A stretch of 64,000 bases of DNA from the NCBI RefSeq assembly GCF_030845175.1, contig NZ_CP132542.1, forward strand, positions 3,693,501-3,757,500. The letters run 5' to 3'. Position 1 is the first letter of the stretch; each line of letters opens with the position of its first letter. The position numbers and the translations under genes are program-made. This DNA is from Coralliovum pocilloporae (GTDB taxonomy: Bacteria; Pseudomonadota; Alphaproteobacteria; Rhizobiales; Cohaesibacteraceae). Below, one piece after another: positions 16,488 through 24,857 of the stretch. The notes beneath the pieces are model-generated. The model saw nothing but the letters and a program-made list of their open reading frames with translations. It did not search any database and was not told the DNA's origin.

Positions 16488-17626
16488 AGACCCGCTGCCT
16501 TTGTCAGATTGATCTTGAACCGGTCGCGGATCTGCTGGTAGCGCCGGGTCATTTGCGGTGACGCATGGCCCAGTTGCTTCTGAATATGACGTTCGTCAAT
16601 CTCCGCACTTGAAGCAAGGCCTGAGCGAAGAGAATGACCGGAAAACAAGCGAAGCCGCTCTGTTTCTGGTAACTCTTGTCTGATGCCGGAAGCCAGAACA
16701 GTCTTCTTCACCAGTCGTGCCACATGCTTGTCTGACAGGCGGTTGCCGCTAATGGCGCGATTATCCCTCAGGATTGAGCGAAAAACAGGGCCATGAGCCA
16801 GTTTTGCAAAATGAATCCAGGTCTCAAGAGCTTTAACCGGGCAACTCGCTTCTGATGATCCCCTGCCGATAACAGCGTCTCGCCAGCCTGTTTTGCTGCG
16901 AAATGTCAGAAGAGCGCCCTGCTCTACAAGTTCAATCCAGCCGGATCCGTCATCCGTGTCGTCGGGATTGAGATCAAGCCCGACAATCTCGGACCGTCTC
17001 AGGCCTCCGGCGAACCCCAGAAGCAGAATGGCTCGATCCCGGAGGCCTCTCAGCGAATGGTCCAGCGTGCCGACCATGGCGAGAATATCATCTGCAAAAA
17101 TGGCTTCCTTCTTGCGCGGTGGTCGGCCATGTTTGCGCCGGATTCCGGCCAGAACACCGGCTATGTGCCGGTCGCTTCGATCCAGCCTGTAGCCTTTCTG
17201 CTGGTAGACCCAGGCAAGGCCCGACAGACGTCGCTCAATTGTTGCCACCGACAGGGTCTCGCTCTGGCCTGATGGAGAGTTGAGGCTGGCACAGTCGGTG
17301 ATGTAAAGGCCGATTAGCTCGGGAGAGACAGGGTCTTCCGGCGATGAGGGGAGGGGATCCAGTCCCTTCATCCGACACCACCGGCTGAAATGGGACCAGT
17401 CCGCAGCATAGGCACGGTTTGTGGTGTCGGCTTTCGCCTGTCTTGCATAGTCCCGCGCCTGATCCACAAGCCGGTCGAGGGTACCGGAACTGGCCGCAAG
17501 CTCGGGAAGGCGAGGGGAGGGGAGCCCGGACTCTTCAGCATTTTCCGTAATAAAGGGCGTTGCCGCGCTGCGTTGCTTGCCTGCCATGTCCGCGATAGCC
17601 TTCTCAAGCCTGATCGATTCGCACAT
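16484..17626 (-). CDS. Tyrosine recombinase / site-specific integrase
   Basis: The 380-aa protein has an N-terminal SAM-like core-binding domain (residues 50-170; QAKADTTNRAYAADWSHFSR) and a C-terminal catalytic domain with the full residue set: Arg in GGLRRSEIVGL, Lys in FRSKTGW, His-X-X-Arg in GHSLRSG, His in KQLGHAS and the nucleophile Tyr in TRRYQQ. It should cut and rejoin DNA at a site with short inverted arms around a 6-8 bp spacer. The 90-bp repeats at 15318 and 20302, each with a 7-6-7 inverted repeat, and the 35-bp palindrome at 20115 are candidate targets. It could be an integrase of a small element or the multimer resolvase of the repABC replicon. Confidence 0.93.
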   Translation of the reverse strand: MCESIRLEKAIADMAGKQRSAATPFITENAEESGLPSPRLPELAASSGTLDRLVDQARDYARQAKADTTNRAYAADWSHFSRWCRMKGLDPLPSSPEDPVSPELIGLYITDCASLNSPSGQSETLSVATIERRLSGLAWVYQQKGYRLDRSDRHIAGVLAGIRRKHGRPPRKKEAIFADDILAMVGTLDHSLRGLRDRAILLLGFAGGLRRSEIVGLDLNPDDTDDGSGWIELVEQGALLTFRSKTGWRDAVIGRGSSEASCPVKALETWIHFAKLAHGPVFRSILRDNRAISGNRLSDKHVARLVKKTVLASGIRQELPETERLRLFSGHSLRSGLASSAEIDERHIQKQLGHASPQMTRRYQQIRDRFKINLTKAAGL

Positions 17627-17639
17627 AGTGTAGGACAAA

Positions 17640-18464
17640 ATGAGTCAACATGCAGAATTCGCCGGAAATCCAGCCGATGAGGCAAAGATTATCTGGTTGT
17701 CTGATCCACATTTCATCGCTGACGGGCTGGTTCTGGGGCATGATCCCCGGCAGCGCCTCAGCGCAGTAATTTCCCATATCAATGCGCATCATTCCGATGC
17801 CGCGTTCTGTGTCATCTCAGGTGATATGGTGAACCGTGGCAGCCCCGAGGACTATGCAGCTCTGGCCGAGCATCTTCAACAGCTGACAATTCCTTATTAC
17901 CCTCTTGTTGGAAATCATGATGACAGGGCGCTGTTTCGGGCCAGCCTTGCGCTTCCGGCGTCTGTGACAGATGACTTCATTCAATACGAAGTCGAGGTTG
18001 GTAACCGGCTGATCCTTGCGCTGGACACGCAGAAAGCCGGGTCGGGCGCGGGGCTTTATTGTGAAGAACGGCAGGCCTGGTTGCGTCAGACCCTGGAGAG
18101 GGCAGGGGACCGTCGGGTTATCCTGTTCATGCATCATCACCCGGTGCCGCTCGGGCTTCCCATGCAGGATACGGAAGGCCTCGAAAATGGCGCCGAGTTT
18201 ATGGAGCTTCTTTCAGCCTATCGGGACCGGATTGACTATCTTTGCATTGGTCATGTGCACAGGCCGATAACAGGCATAGTCAACGGCTTTCCCCTGGCGA
18301 CGATGCGGTCTGTGCTCTATCAGGCCCCGGCGCCAGAACCTGCCTGGGACTGGAACAGTTTCAGACCGGCAGAAGAAGCGCCGAATATGGGTGTTCTCCG
18401 CCTGTCCAGCACAGGTGTCCTGCTGCATTATCACCAGTTCTGCCCGTACGGCCTGGGAACCTGA
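17640..18464 (+). CDS. Calcineurin-like metallophosphoesterase (class III cyclic nucleotide phosphodiesterase type)
   Basis: The 274-aa protein has the metallophosphoesterase metal ligands in order: SDPHF (residues 21-25, D-X-H), SGDMVNRG, GNHDD, MHHHP and GHVHRP. This spacing is that of CpdA/Icc-type class III phosphodiesterases, which cleave cAMP or other phosphodiesters in the cytoplasm. It is divergent from the integrase, with starts only about 13 bp apart, so the two share a very short control region. No signal peptide. The true substrate is unknown. Confidence 0.87.
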   Translation: MSQHAEFAGNPADEAKIIWLSDPHFIADGLVLGHDPRQRLSAVISHINAHHSDAAFCVISGDMVNRGSPEDYAALAEHLQQLTIPYYPLVGNHDDRALFRASLALPASVTDDFIQYEVEVGNRLILALDTQKAGSGAGLYCEERQAWLRQTLERAGDRRVILFMHHHPVPLGLPMQDTEGLENGAEFMELLSAYRDRIDYLCIGHVHRPITGIVNGFPLATMRSVLYQAPAPEPAWDWNSFRPAEEAPNMGVLRLSSTGVLLHYHQFCPYGLGT

Positions 18465-18566
18465 CAGGACGGGTCTGCCCGATTGCAAACCTCAGAAAAC
18501 CGGGGTTTCTATGGTTAACACTTTCTAAACCGGAGTAGATTCCGGTTGGCGCCAAAGGGGAGCTCT

Positions 18567-19175
18567 CTAATCCGAAAGGGCCAATCGCAAGCCGAGAAAG
18601 CTGAATGCTCCCGCGAAGCAGCGTTTGATCCAGTTCAGCACAACAGGGCGCTTGATGATGTAGTCCCGGGCGGCGGCTGCAAAGGCTCCGTAGCCGACAA
18701 ACACGACGAACGTCATCAGCATGAAAATTCCGGCCAGATTAATCAGCTCCAACGTGACGTGGGTTGATTGAGCGGAGACAAACTGTGGCAGAAAGGCGAG
18801 AAAGAAGAGGGACAGTTTGGGATTCAGGACGTTTATCAGCATTGCGGAGAGTGCTGTTCTCGCAAAACTCCTCACTTCCTTTTCCTCTTTTACATCCATG
18901 GTCCCGCCGTCTCTGAGGATATTCCAGGCCATATAGAAGAGGTACAGGACCCCGAGATATTTGATGATCTGAAAGGCGACAGCGCTTGTGTGAAGCAGGG
19001 CGGCGAGGCCGACGATGCTGGCCAGCGCTGCGGGGATAATGCCGAATGTGCAGCCCAGGGCGGCTGCGACACTCGCCTTGAAGCCGCGGCTCAGCCCAAT
19101 AGCCAGAGTGTAAAGAACGCCCGTGCCCGGCAACAGGACAACGACTAAAGAGGTCAACAGAAATTCGAGTGACAT
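18567..19175 (-). CDS. LysE/RhtB-family amino-acid exporter
   Basis: The 202-aa inner-membrane protein has six hydrophobic segments and the RhtB/LysE signature at the N-terminus (SLVVVLLPGTGVLYTLAIGL) followed by GFKASVAAALGCTFG. Relatives export amino acids or related small molecules. The central acidic/basic loop (DVKEEKEVRSF) and NVLNPKLSLFFLAFLPQFV are typical. It stands alone, convergent with the phosphoesterase gene. Confidence 0.9.
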   Translation of the reverse strand: MSLEFLLTSLVVVLLPGTGVLYTLAIGLSRGFKASVAAALGCTFGIIPAALASIVGLAALLHTSAVAFQIIKYLGVLYLFYMAWNILRDGGTMDVKEEKEVRSFARTALSAMLINVLNPKLSLFFLAFLPQFVSAQSTHVTLELINLAGIFMLMTFVVFVGYGAFAAAARDYIIKRPVVLNWIKRCFAGAFSFLGLRLALSD

Positions 19176-19246
19176 GGCATTAATCCAGGATACATCGCGT
19201 TAGGTTTCAGACTCATGTGGAACTATCAGGGGTGAGAATCGACCTC

Positions 19247-19600
19247 CTATTCCGGCCCCTTGTGATGAGCCCGGGAGTCAGCGGGAGCGTTATCCCGTGA
19301 TGTCAGTCCGTAATCCCTGAGAACACCTGCCACACGCAGGCGGTAGTCCCTGAACACGCCATTCCGTCCTTCTGTCTGGGCCTGCCGGTGCTCGGCCAGC
19401 CTGCGCCACTCTGCAACGGCCTCCTCGTCGCGCCAGAAAGACAGGGAAAGGAGCCTTTTGCTGTCCGTAAGAGACTGGAACCGCTCGATTGAGATGAAAC
19501 CGTCAATATCACTTAGCAACGGCCTCAGGTCTGCTGCGATGTCGAGATAATGGTCGCGCTGACCGTCTGCGGGTTCAAACTCGAAGATCACGGCAATCAT
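19247..19600 (-). CDS. Antibiotic biosynthesis monooxygenase (ABM) domain protein
   Basis: The 117-aa protein begins MIAVIFEFEPADGQRDHYLD and shows the ABM ferredoxin-like fold pattern with IDGFISIERFQSL and LLSLSFWRDEEAVAEWR, the hydrophobic/Trp-Arg stretch of this family. Members include small monooxygenases and heme- or quinone-binding proteins. The frame opens 44 codons further upstream, but MIAVIF is the normal family start. The last 25 residues are polar and probably unstructured. Confidence 0.78.
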   Translation of the reverse strand: MIAVIFEFEPADGQRDHYLDIAADLRPLLSDIDGFISIERFQSLTDSKRLLSLSFWRDEEAVAEWRRLAEHRQAQTEGRNGVFRDYRLRVAGVLRDYGLTSRDNAPADSRAHHKGPE

Positions 19601-19732
19601 CGGACGGCCTCGCGGGACTTCCTGTGAGGGTGGTCTGACATGATATCCTCCATCAGCATGCCTGTAGCTTGTAGCCTGTAGCGCTTCTGCGCTGTTGTTC
19701 AGGCTTTTTATACAGGATGCACAGGCTGGCAC

Positions 19733-20158
19733 TCAAAAGTCGACCGAAAAGGGCAGGGGCGTATATCCACGCCGGGTTTTCTGACGCGCAAGAGCCTGCA
19801 TCCGGGTCTCGGCCTCGGAGAAATGGTCGAAGAGTTCGGCTCTGCCGGACCCGTTACGGCCGATCCGGCCCCAGTAACGCAGAAGGCTGATGCCGCCGAA
19901 CAGATTGGGCTGTAGCGCGAGCTGGTAATACCGGTGCATGTTCTGCTCCGGCGCTATGCGGTAAAGGGTAAGACAGACGTTAGGGGGCGGCTTTCTCATA
20001 GGCGCAATCTCGAGGATTACAGGCCGCAGGTCCAATGAGAGATTTGAATCGAACGCAGGGGATCGATTCATGGGCTTGATGGGTCTAAAATCCGATGATG
20101 AGGCTTGTCTTTGATCTATGTCCGATAATGGAAGATTATCGGACATAGAATTAACCAT
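19733..20158 (-). CDS. WGR-domain protein
   Basis: The 141-aa protein has a C-terminal WGR domain (about residues 60-141): MHRYYQLALQPNLFGGISL, then LLRYWGRIGRNG, with a closing EAETRMQALARQKTRRGY. WGR domains bind nucleic acids and occur alone or fused to other modules. The N-terminal 55 residues are of low complexity, and the first codons overlap a 35-bp perfect palindrome (20115-20149). The real start may therefore be the downstream Met at MNRSPAF or MRKPPPN, which would leave the palindrome as a control or recombination site. Confidence 0.78.
   Translation of the reverse strand: MVNSMSDNLPLSDIDQRQASSSDFRPIKPMNRSPAFDSNLSLDLRPVILEIAPMRKPPPNVCLTLYRIAPEQNMHRYYQLALQPNLFGGISLLRYWGRIGRNGSGRAELFDHFSEAETRMQALARQKTRRGYTPLPFSVDF
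20115..20149. repeat. 35-bp perfect inverted repeat at the start of the WGR gene
   Basis: Two perfect 15-bp arms (TCTATGTCCGATAAT and its complement) surround a 5-bp centre, GGAAG. The layout would suit an operator or a site-specific recombinase core site. It lies inside the segment bounded by the 90-bp direct repeats and about 150 bp from copy B. Confidence 0.75.
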
Positions 20159-20450
20159 AACAGTACGGCGGTTTTGTTGGCTATAAACGTGATAAACGCC
20201 GTTTGTTTTAAGCGTCGTAACAGGATGCAGAACTGCAGCAGACCGCTTCTGACCGTCCCAGCCGACCGGGGTGGCTTGTCGAGCTGTCTTAACGCACCAG
20301 ACTTTAACCTGAATTGCTAGCGGTGCTTTAAAGGTTTGTTATTGCGCGAGCTTTTGTCTGAAAAGTCTATCAACTTTTCAGAAGCACGCTGGAGGGTTGG
20401 GTGAAGCCGCCGCAAGTGCGGTCATCTTGCCGGGCCTGCTTGCAGGTGAC
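20159..20450. other. Intergenic region between the WGR gene and tenA
   Basis: About 290 bp without a gene. The right part holds direct repeat copy B (20302-20391). Nothing else is recognised apart from small AT-rich tracts. Confidence 0.5.
20302..20391 (+). repeat. 90-bp direct repeat, copy B
   Basis: It matches copy A (15318-15407) at 81 of 90 positions, same orientation. In this copy the inverted repeat is 8-6-8 (TGAAAAGT-CTATCA-ACTTTTCA). The 6-bp centre is identical in both copies, as expected for recombination core sites. It lies 60 bp downstream of tenA's stop. Confidence 0.8.
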
Positions 20451-21104
20451 CTAGCGCTGCACGTCAAACCCTGCCCAGGCGGCATCAAAAAAGGCCCGTT
20501 CCAGCGCGACTGCACGGGAGAACATGCTGGTAACCTCTGAGCGGGCGGTCTCATCAAGGCCGGTCCAGGCCGTGTCGAGCTGGCCTCGCAGATAGGCGAC
20601 CACATCTGCGAACCCCGCACCGGAATGAAGCGTAATCCATTCGCCCAGCCAGAACGGCAGATCATCGGCACGATCCTCGAACGGAGTGGCCCAGTCGAGA
20701 TAGACCCACTCCGCCACCACCAGAACGGCAAGCATCAGCTCGTAGCGACCGGAATTGCGCGCCTCGTCCATGAGGGATTGGAAGGCCCGGGTCTCAGCGA
20801 CGGGTGTTGCGGAGCTTGGAACCTCCAAAGCGTCCATTGCGCGCAGGAAGTAGGTGTTTTCCGGCCCGCAAATGAGCCCGAGGAACCGGGCACCCGGTAC
20901 GGCATCGGCAAGGCTTGGTGCGTGGGCGACTGCGGAAGCCAGAAGTCGTACGAAGCCCTCGATGAACTGGTAGTCCTGTTGCAGGTATCCGGCCATCTTT
21001 TCAGGCGCCAGTGATCCGTCCGCAAGCGCATTGGTAAAGGCATGGGTCGTGGCGGCGTGCCAGTCGTCCGAAGCTTGTGATTTCAGAGTGTCTGTAGCGC
21101 TCAT
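20451..21104 (-). CDS. tenA: TenA-family aminopyrimidine hydrolase-like protein (Cys-less type)
   Basis: The 217-aa all-helical protein matches TenA/thiaminase II along its length (YLQQDYQFIEGFVRLLASAV; LMLAVLVVAEWVYLDWATPF; WITLHSGAGFADVVAYLRGQ). In TenA the catalytic Cys lies in a segment like LLPCYWLYYEVG; here the aligned segment reads LVVAEWVYLDWA, with Ala at the Cys position and a Glu next to it, as in the TenA_E class. Known enzymes hydrolyse thiamine breakdown products to the HMP pyrimidine. Next to a pyrimidine-degradation island and a THI5-like binding protein, it may feed a modified pyrimidine into the pathway; that is inference. The open frame extends 103 codons upstream, but that part does not look like TenA. 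Confidence 0.75.
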   Translation of the reverse strand: MSATDTLKSQASDDWHAATTHAFTNALADGSLAPEKMAGYLQQDYQFIEGFVRLLASAVAHAPSLADAVPGARFLGLICGPENTYFLRAMDALEVPSSATPVAETRAFQSLMDEARNSGRYELMLAVLVVAEWVYLDWATPFEDRADDLPFWLGEWITLHSGAGFADVVAYLRGQLDTAWTGLDETARSEVTSMFSRAVALERAFFDAAWAGFDVQR

Positions 21105-21400
21105 TGTCTCTGCCTTTGCAAAAGGTTGGCCTGTGTCTGCACCGCGCGTCGAACCGGATTCGGGCCAGGGTGACCAGAGGGGCGGCCTCACCCAGGTTCT
21201 GAGCGTCCGGGTTTTGAGGCTGAGCCACGCAGTGCGGAAGTGGTGGATGAAGAAAAGATAAGTGTGTTCGAGGTCATTCAGGATAAGTGTGACGGGCAGG
21301 TTACCATCGCCCGGACCTGGCGCAAAGATGTGGTGTGTATAACTCGACCCCGGAATGTCCATCTCTCGTCTGAAAGGGGCCTGGAAGACCCATACAAAAC
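21105..21400. other. Upstream region of tenA
   Basis: About 300 bp open in the tenA frame but without recognisable protein features. It should contain the tenA promoter. I looked for a TPP riboswitch (CTGAGA and ACCTGATCTGG-like boxes) and found none. Confidence 0.4.
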
Positions 21401-21424
21401 AGCCAGCGCCCATAGGCGCTGGCT
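21401..21424 (-). terminator. Rho-independent terminator of the preT-preA operon
   Basis: A perfect 10-bp stem (AGCCAGCGCC/GGCGCTGGCT) with a 4-nt loop lies 24 bp after the preA stop. On the minus strand it is followed by GTTTTGT. Confidence 0.8.
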
Positions 21425-21447
21425 TTGATCAACCGGGGTGAGACGGA

Positions 21448-22749
21448 TTACTCTCCCGCTGCAACGCCTGGATTGTTCGGGTGGGTTGTCCAGTTTGCGT
21501 ACGGTCTGACAGGTTCGCCGGTTCGTTCATCGGTGGCTCCCATCGGCAGCTCCCGCATGGTGATGCAATTCTCCACCGGGCAGACATTGACGCAGAGATT
21601 ACAGGCCACGCATTCATCATCCTTGACCGTGAACACCCGGTCCTCTGACATTGCGATGGCCTGGTGGGACGTGTCCTCGCAGGAGGCATAGCAGCGACCA
21701 CACTTGATACAGAGGTCCTGATTGATTTCGGCCTTGGTCACGTAGTTCAGGTTCAGATCCTGCCAGTCCTTGGCTTTCGGGACAGCCTTGCCAACGATCT
21801 CATCAATCGATGCAATGCCCTTCTCATCCATGTACTGGCTAAGGCCTGAAATCATTTCCTGTACGATCTTGAAGCCATAGGTCATGGCTGCCGTGCATAC
21901 CTGCACATTGCCCGCACCCAATGCCATGAATTCGACCGCGTCACGCCAGGTTGTCACGCCGCCAATGCCGCTGATGGGCAGTCTGGCGGTGTCCGGATTG
22001 CGCGCGATTTCCGCGACCATGTTCAGGGCTATTGGCTTGACCGCCGGTCCGCAATAGCCACCATGGGCACCCCATCCATCGATGGACGGCTCCGGTGAAA
22101 AGGTATCCAGGTTGACAGAGGTGATGGAGTTTATGGTGTTGATCAGTGAGACCGCATCCGCTCCGCCCTCAAGGGCCGCGCGCGCCGGATGGAGAATATT
22201 GGTGATGTTGGGCGTCAGCTTGACAATGCACGGCAGGTCGGAGTGCTTCTTGACCCATTCGGTAACCATCTGGATATATTCGGGCACCTGACCGACAGCG
22301 GAACCCATGCCACGTTCGGCCATCCCGTGTGGACAGCCGAAGTTCAGCTCTACGCCGTCGGCACCGGTATCCTCGATCCTGTTCAGGATGTCCCGCCACG
22401 GTCCCTCTTCGCAGGGCACCATGAGGCTGACAATCATGGCCCGATCGGGATAGTCTTTCTTGACGCGGGTGATTTCCTCGATGTTGACCTCAAGGGGGCG
22501 GTCGGTGATCAACTCAATATTGTTGAGCCCGAGCAAGCGCCGGTCTGCGCCAAAAATCGCCCCATAGCGGGGCCCGTTTACATTCACCACCGGAGGCCCG
22601 GCTTCGCCCAGGGTTTTCCAGACAACCCCGCCCCAGCCTGCTTCAAAGGCGCGGCGGACATTGTATTCCTTGTCTGTTGGGGGGGCAGATGCCAGCCAGA
22701 ACGGGTTCGGGGATTTGATTCCAATGAAATTGCTTGTCAAATCGGCCAT
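21448..22749 (-). CDS. preA: NAD-dependent dihydropyrimidine dehydrogenase subunit PreA
   Basis: The 433-aa protein joins a class-1B dihydroorotate-dehydrogenase-like FMN barrel (residues 1-320; LTSNFIGIKSPNPFWLASAP, and the Cys-bearing substrate loop ELNFGCPHGMAERGMG) to two C-terminal [4Fe-4S] motifs (CIKCGRCYASC, about residue 345, and CVACNLCVNVCPVENC, about residue 380). It reduces uracil and thymine to the dihydro forms with electrons passed on by PreT. It is encoded 3 nt after preT. This is step 1 of the reductive pathway completed by the genes at 26544-29263. Confidence 0.95.
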   Translation of the reverse strand: MADLTSNFIGIKSPNPFWLASAPPTDKEYNVRRAFEAGWGGVVWKTLGEAGPPVVNVNGPRYGAIFGADRRLLGLNNIELITDRPLEVNIEEITRVKKDYPDRAMIVSLMVPCEEGPWRDILNRIEDTGADGVELNFGCPHGMAERGMGSAVGQVPEYIQMVTEWVKKHSDLPCIVKLTPNITNILHPARAALEGGADAVSLINTINSITSVNLDTFSPEPSIDGWGAHGGYCGPAVKPIALNMVAEIARNPDTARLPISGIGGVTTWRDAVEFMALGAGNVQVCTAAMTYGFKIVQEMISGLSQYMDEKGIASIDEIVGKAVPKAKDWQDLNLNYVTKAEINQDLCIKCGRCYASCEDTSHQAIAMSEDRVFTVKDDECVACNLCVNVCPVENCITMRELPMGATDERTGEPVRPYANWTTHPNNPGVAAGE

Positions 22750-22752
22750 AGC

Positions 22753-24051
22753 TTATGCTCCTCCCATGAGGTGGTGATGGATATCCTCTGCCGCATCCCG
22801 TCCCTGGGCCACAGCGGTGACCGTCAGATCTTCACCACCTGAGGCGCAATCGCCACCCGCCCAGATGCCGGTGACAGAGCTGCGCCCGTTGTCGTCTGTC
22901 CTGATCTTTCCGCCTTCAAGCGCAATGCTGTCGGGCGCCCCGTCGAGGGTCTGGCCGATGGCACGCATGACCTGGTCGGCGGGCAGGGTGATCTCTTCAT
23001 CAGATCCGGTCCGGGTAAAGGTGATGGACCCCTCAGAAACGGATTTGGGCGTTGCATTGAACAGGAGGTGGACACCCTTGGACGTTGCCAGATCCTGCTC
23101 ATAGCGGGAGGCTGACATGTTCTCCTGGCCGCGGCGATAGGCGATTGTTACGGTTTCGGCCCCGAGCAGGCGGGCCTGAACCGCCGCATCGACAGCCGTC
23201 ATGCCGCCGCCGATCACCACAACATCGCGACCAACCGCAATGTCTGTCTTGTCAGCGGACTGGCGCATGTCAGCGATCCAGTCCACCGCGTCAATGACTG
23301 AGGCATGGCGACCTTCCAGCGACAGGGCGTTGACCCCGGCAAGGCCGATGCTCAGGAAGATGGCATCATAGTCAGCCTGCAGGTCTGCCAGCGCAATGTC
23401 AGAGCCCAGCGCCTTGCCGGTTTCAATCGTAATGCCACCAATCGAAAGCAGCCAGTTTAGTTCGTCCTGTGCGAAATTGTTCGGTGCCTTGTAGGCTGCA
23501 ATTCCAAACTCGTTCAGACCACCGGCCTTGTTGCGGCTGTCAAACACTGTGACAGCGTGCCCGTGCATCGCCAGCCTGTGTGCACAGGCCAGACCGGCGG
23601 GCCCGGCACCTGCGACGGCAATCCTCTTGCCGGTATCCGGAGCTCGGGTATAGGGATGCGGCTGAGACATGACGCTGTCGGTGGCGAACCGCTGCAAGAG
23701 GCCGATTTCCACCGGTTTCCCCTCGGCAGCCTCGCGCACACAGGCCTGTTCACAGAGCGTTTCCGTCGGGCATACACGCGCGCACATGCCACCGAGAATA
23801 TTCTGATCGAAGATTGTCTTTGCCGCCGCATTTTCGGTGCCGGTTGCGATCTGGCGAATGAACAATGGAATATCGATCGATGTTGGGCAGGCCGTCATGC
23901 AGGGTGCATCATGGCAAAAATAACAGCGGTCTGCGGCGACGAATGCTTCGTGTGCAGTAAGCGGCGGGTGCAGATCAGAGAAATTCTCCTCTATGACCTC
24001 TGCTGCCTGCCTGCCTGCGGTCACTCCTGCAGCCGGGGAATGCTGAGACAT
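22753..24051 (-). CDS. preT: NAD-dependent dihydropyrimidine dehydrogenase subunit PreT
   Basis: The 432-aa flavoprotein starts with a Cys-rich domain for two [4Fe-4S] clusters (CYFCHDAPCMTACPTSIDIP; GMCARVCPTETLCEQAC), followed by FAD (VAGAGPAGLACAHRLAM, about residue 135) and NAD(P)H-binding Rossmann motifs (VVIGGGMTAVDAAVQA, about residue 280), as in glutamate synthase small subunits. It takes electrons from NAD(P)H and delivers them to PreA. The frame is open almost 100 codons further upstream, but the ATG at 24051 has GGAGGAAG upstream and gives the usual length. Confidence 0.94.
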   Translation of the reverse strand: MSQHSPAAGVTAGRQAAEVIEENFSDLHPPLTAHEAFVAADRCYFCHDAPCMTACPTSIDIPLFIRQIATGTENAAAKTIFDQNILGGMCARVCPTETLCEQACVREAAEGKPVEIGLLQRFATDSVMSQPHPYTRAPDTGKRIAVAGAGPAGLACAHRLAMHGHAVTVFDSRNKAGGLNEFGIAAYKAPNNFAQDELNWLLSIGGITIETGKALGSDIALADLQADYDAIFLSIGLAGVNALSLEGRHASVIDAVDWIADMRQSADKTDIAVGRDVVVIGGGMTAVDAAVQARLLGAETVTIAYRRGQENMSASRYEQDLATSKGVHLLFNATPKSVSEGSITFTRTGSDEEITLPADQVMRAIGQTLDGAPDSIALEGGKIRTDDNGRSSVTGIWAGGDCASGGEDLTVTAVAQGRDAAEDIHHHLMGGA

Positions 24052-24183
24052 TAATTCTTCCTCCCGTTGGAAAGCGGCCAGTTTAGAACAAATATAATTT
24101 TTATCAACTAGTAAAAAAATCTTCAGAATCTTATTATACCAGACCTTGAGCAACCGGTTTGATTGAGGCTGTGATCCATGTAA

Positions 24184-24208
24184 GGTCACTCCGTTGACCG
24201 GTGGTCGG
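24184..24208. promoter_or_regulatory. Candidate RutR-like operator between preT and its divergent regulator
   Basis: The region contains three GGTC/GACC half-sites: GGTCA-CTCCGT-TGACC and then GACC-GGT-GGTC. The described RutR box is TTGACCA-NN-TGGTCAA; this one is similar but not a full match. It lies just upstream of the TetR-family gene at 24231. Confidence 0.4.
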
Positions 24209-24230
24209 CAAGACAAAGAGCGAAGCAAGA

Positions 24231-24857
24231 ATGTCCGTGACTGAAACCCGAAAACTGAGCCGTATTCAAAAGGAACGACGCAAGGAAATCCTGGCCGCAG
24301 CTCTGGATGTCTTTTCCAGGGATGGTTTCCGGGGGGCTTCAATCAATACCATCGCAAAAGAGGCGGAGATGTCGACGCCCCGGCTTCTCTATCATTTCAG
24401 CGGCAAAGAGGAGCTCTATCACGAGCTGCTGAAGTCGGTTCTGCTGCTTTGGCTGGGCCCTCTGAACCAGATAGACGCTTCGGGTCAGCCGGTTGAGGAG
24501 ATCCTCGACTACATTCGGCGCAAGCTCAGAATGTCACAACACCATCCGCGCGAAAGCCGGTTGTTTGCGTCTGCGGTTCTGCTGGGCGCGCAGCGTGCGC
24601 ATGCGGAAGTCTTTGATTCGTTCCGGGTGATTTTTGATGACAAGATTTCCCTGCTGTCCCAATGGATGGATGACGGCAAGCTCGCCCGGCAAGACCCGCA
24701 TCATCTGATTTACTCAATCTGGGCAACGACCCAGCATTATGCGGATTTCGAGGTGCAGATTGTAGAACTCTCGCCTGAAAAGATGGACAGCCTTTTCACC
24801 GATGCAGAGGCTTATCTTGTGCCGATGTACCGCAAGCTGCTGACACCGGACACATGA
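24231..24857 (+). CDS. TetR-family regulator, RutR-like
   Basis: The 208-aa protein has the TetR HTH at residues 15-65 (RRKEILAAALDVFSRDGFRG, ASINTIAKEAEMSTPRLLYH) and a C-terminal domain with YSIWATTQHYADFEVQI, the segment characteristic of RutR, the uracil/thymine-responsive repressor. It is divergent from preTA and overlaps the transporter gene downstream by 4 bp, so it probably controls both. The ATG at 24231 is preferred over one 10 codons upstream. Confidence 0.85.
   Translation: MSVTETRKLSRIQKERRKEILAAALDVFSRDGFRGASINTIAKEAEMSTPRLLYHFSGKEELYHELLKSVLLLWLGPLNQIDASGQPVEEILDYIRRKLRMSQHHPRESRLFASAVLLGAQRAHAEVFDSFRVIFDDKISLLSQWMDDGKLARQDPHHLIYSIWATTQHYADFEVQIVELSPEKMDSLFTDAEAYLVPMYRKLLTPDT

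Noticed and set aside
20451-21413. Longer 320-aa version of TenA
   Set aside because: The extra 103 residues do not resemble TenA and have Trp/Arg-rich, non-coding-like composition. The internal Met at 21104 gives the family length.
21105-21447. TPP riboswitch upstream of tenA
   Set aside because: The conserved CTGAGA and ACCTGATCTGG-like boxes are absent on the coding strand.
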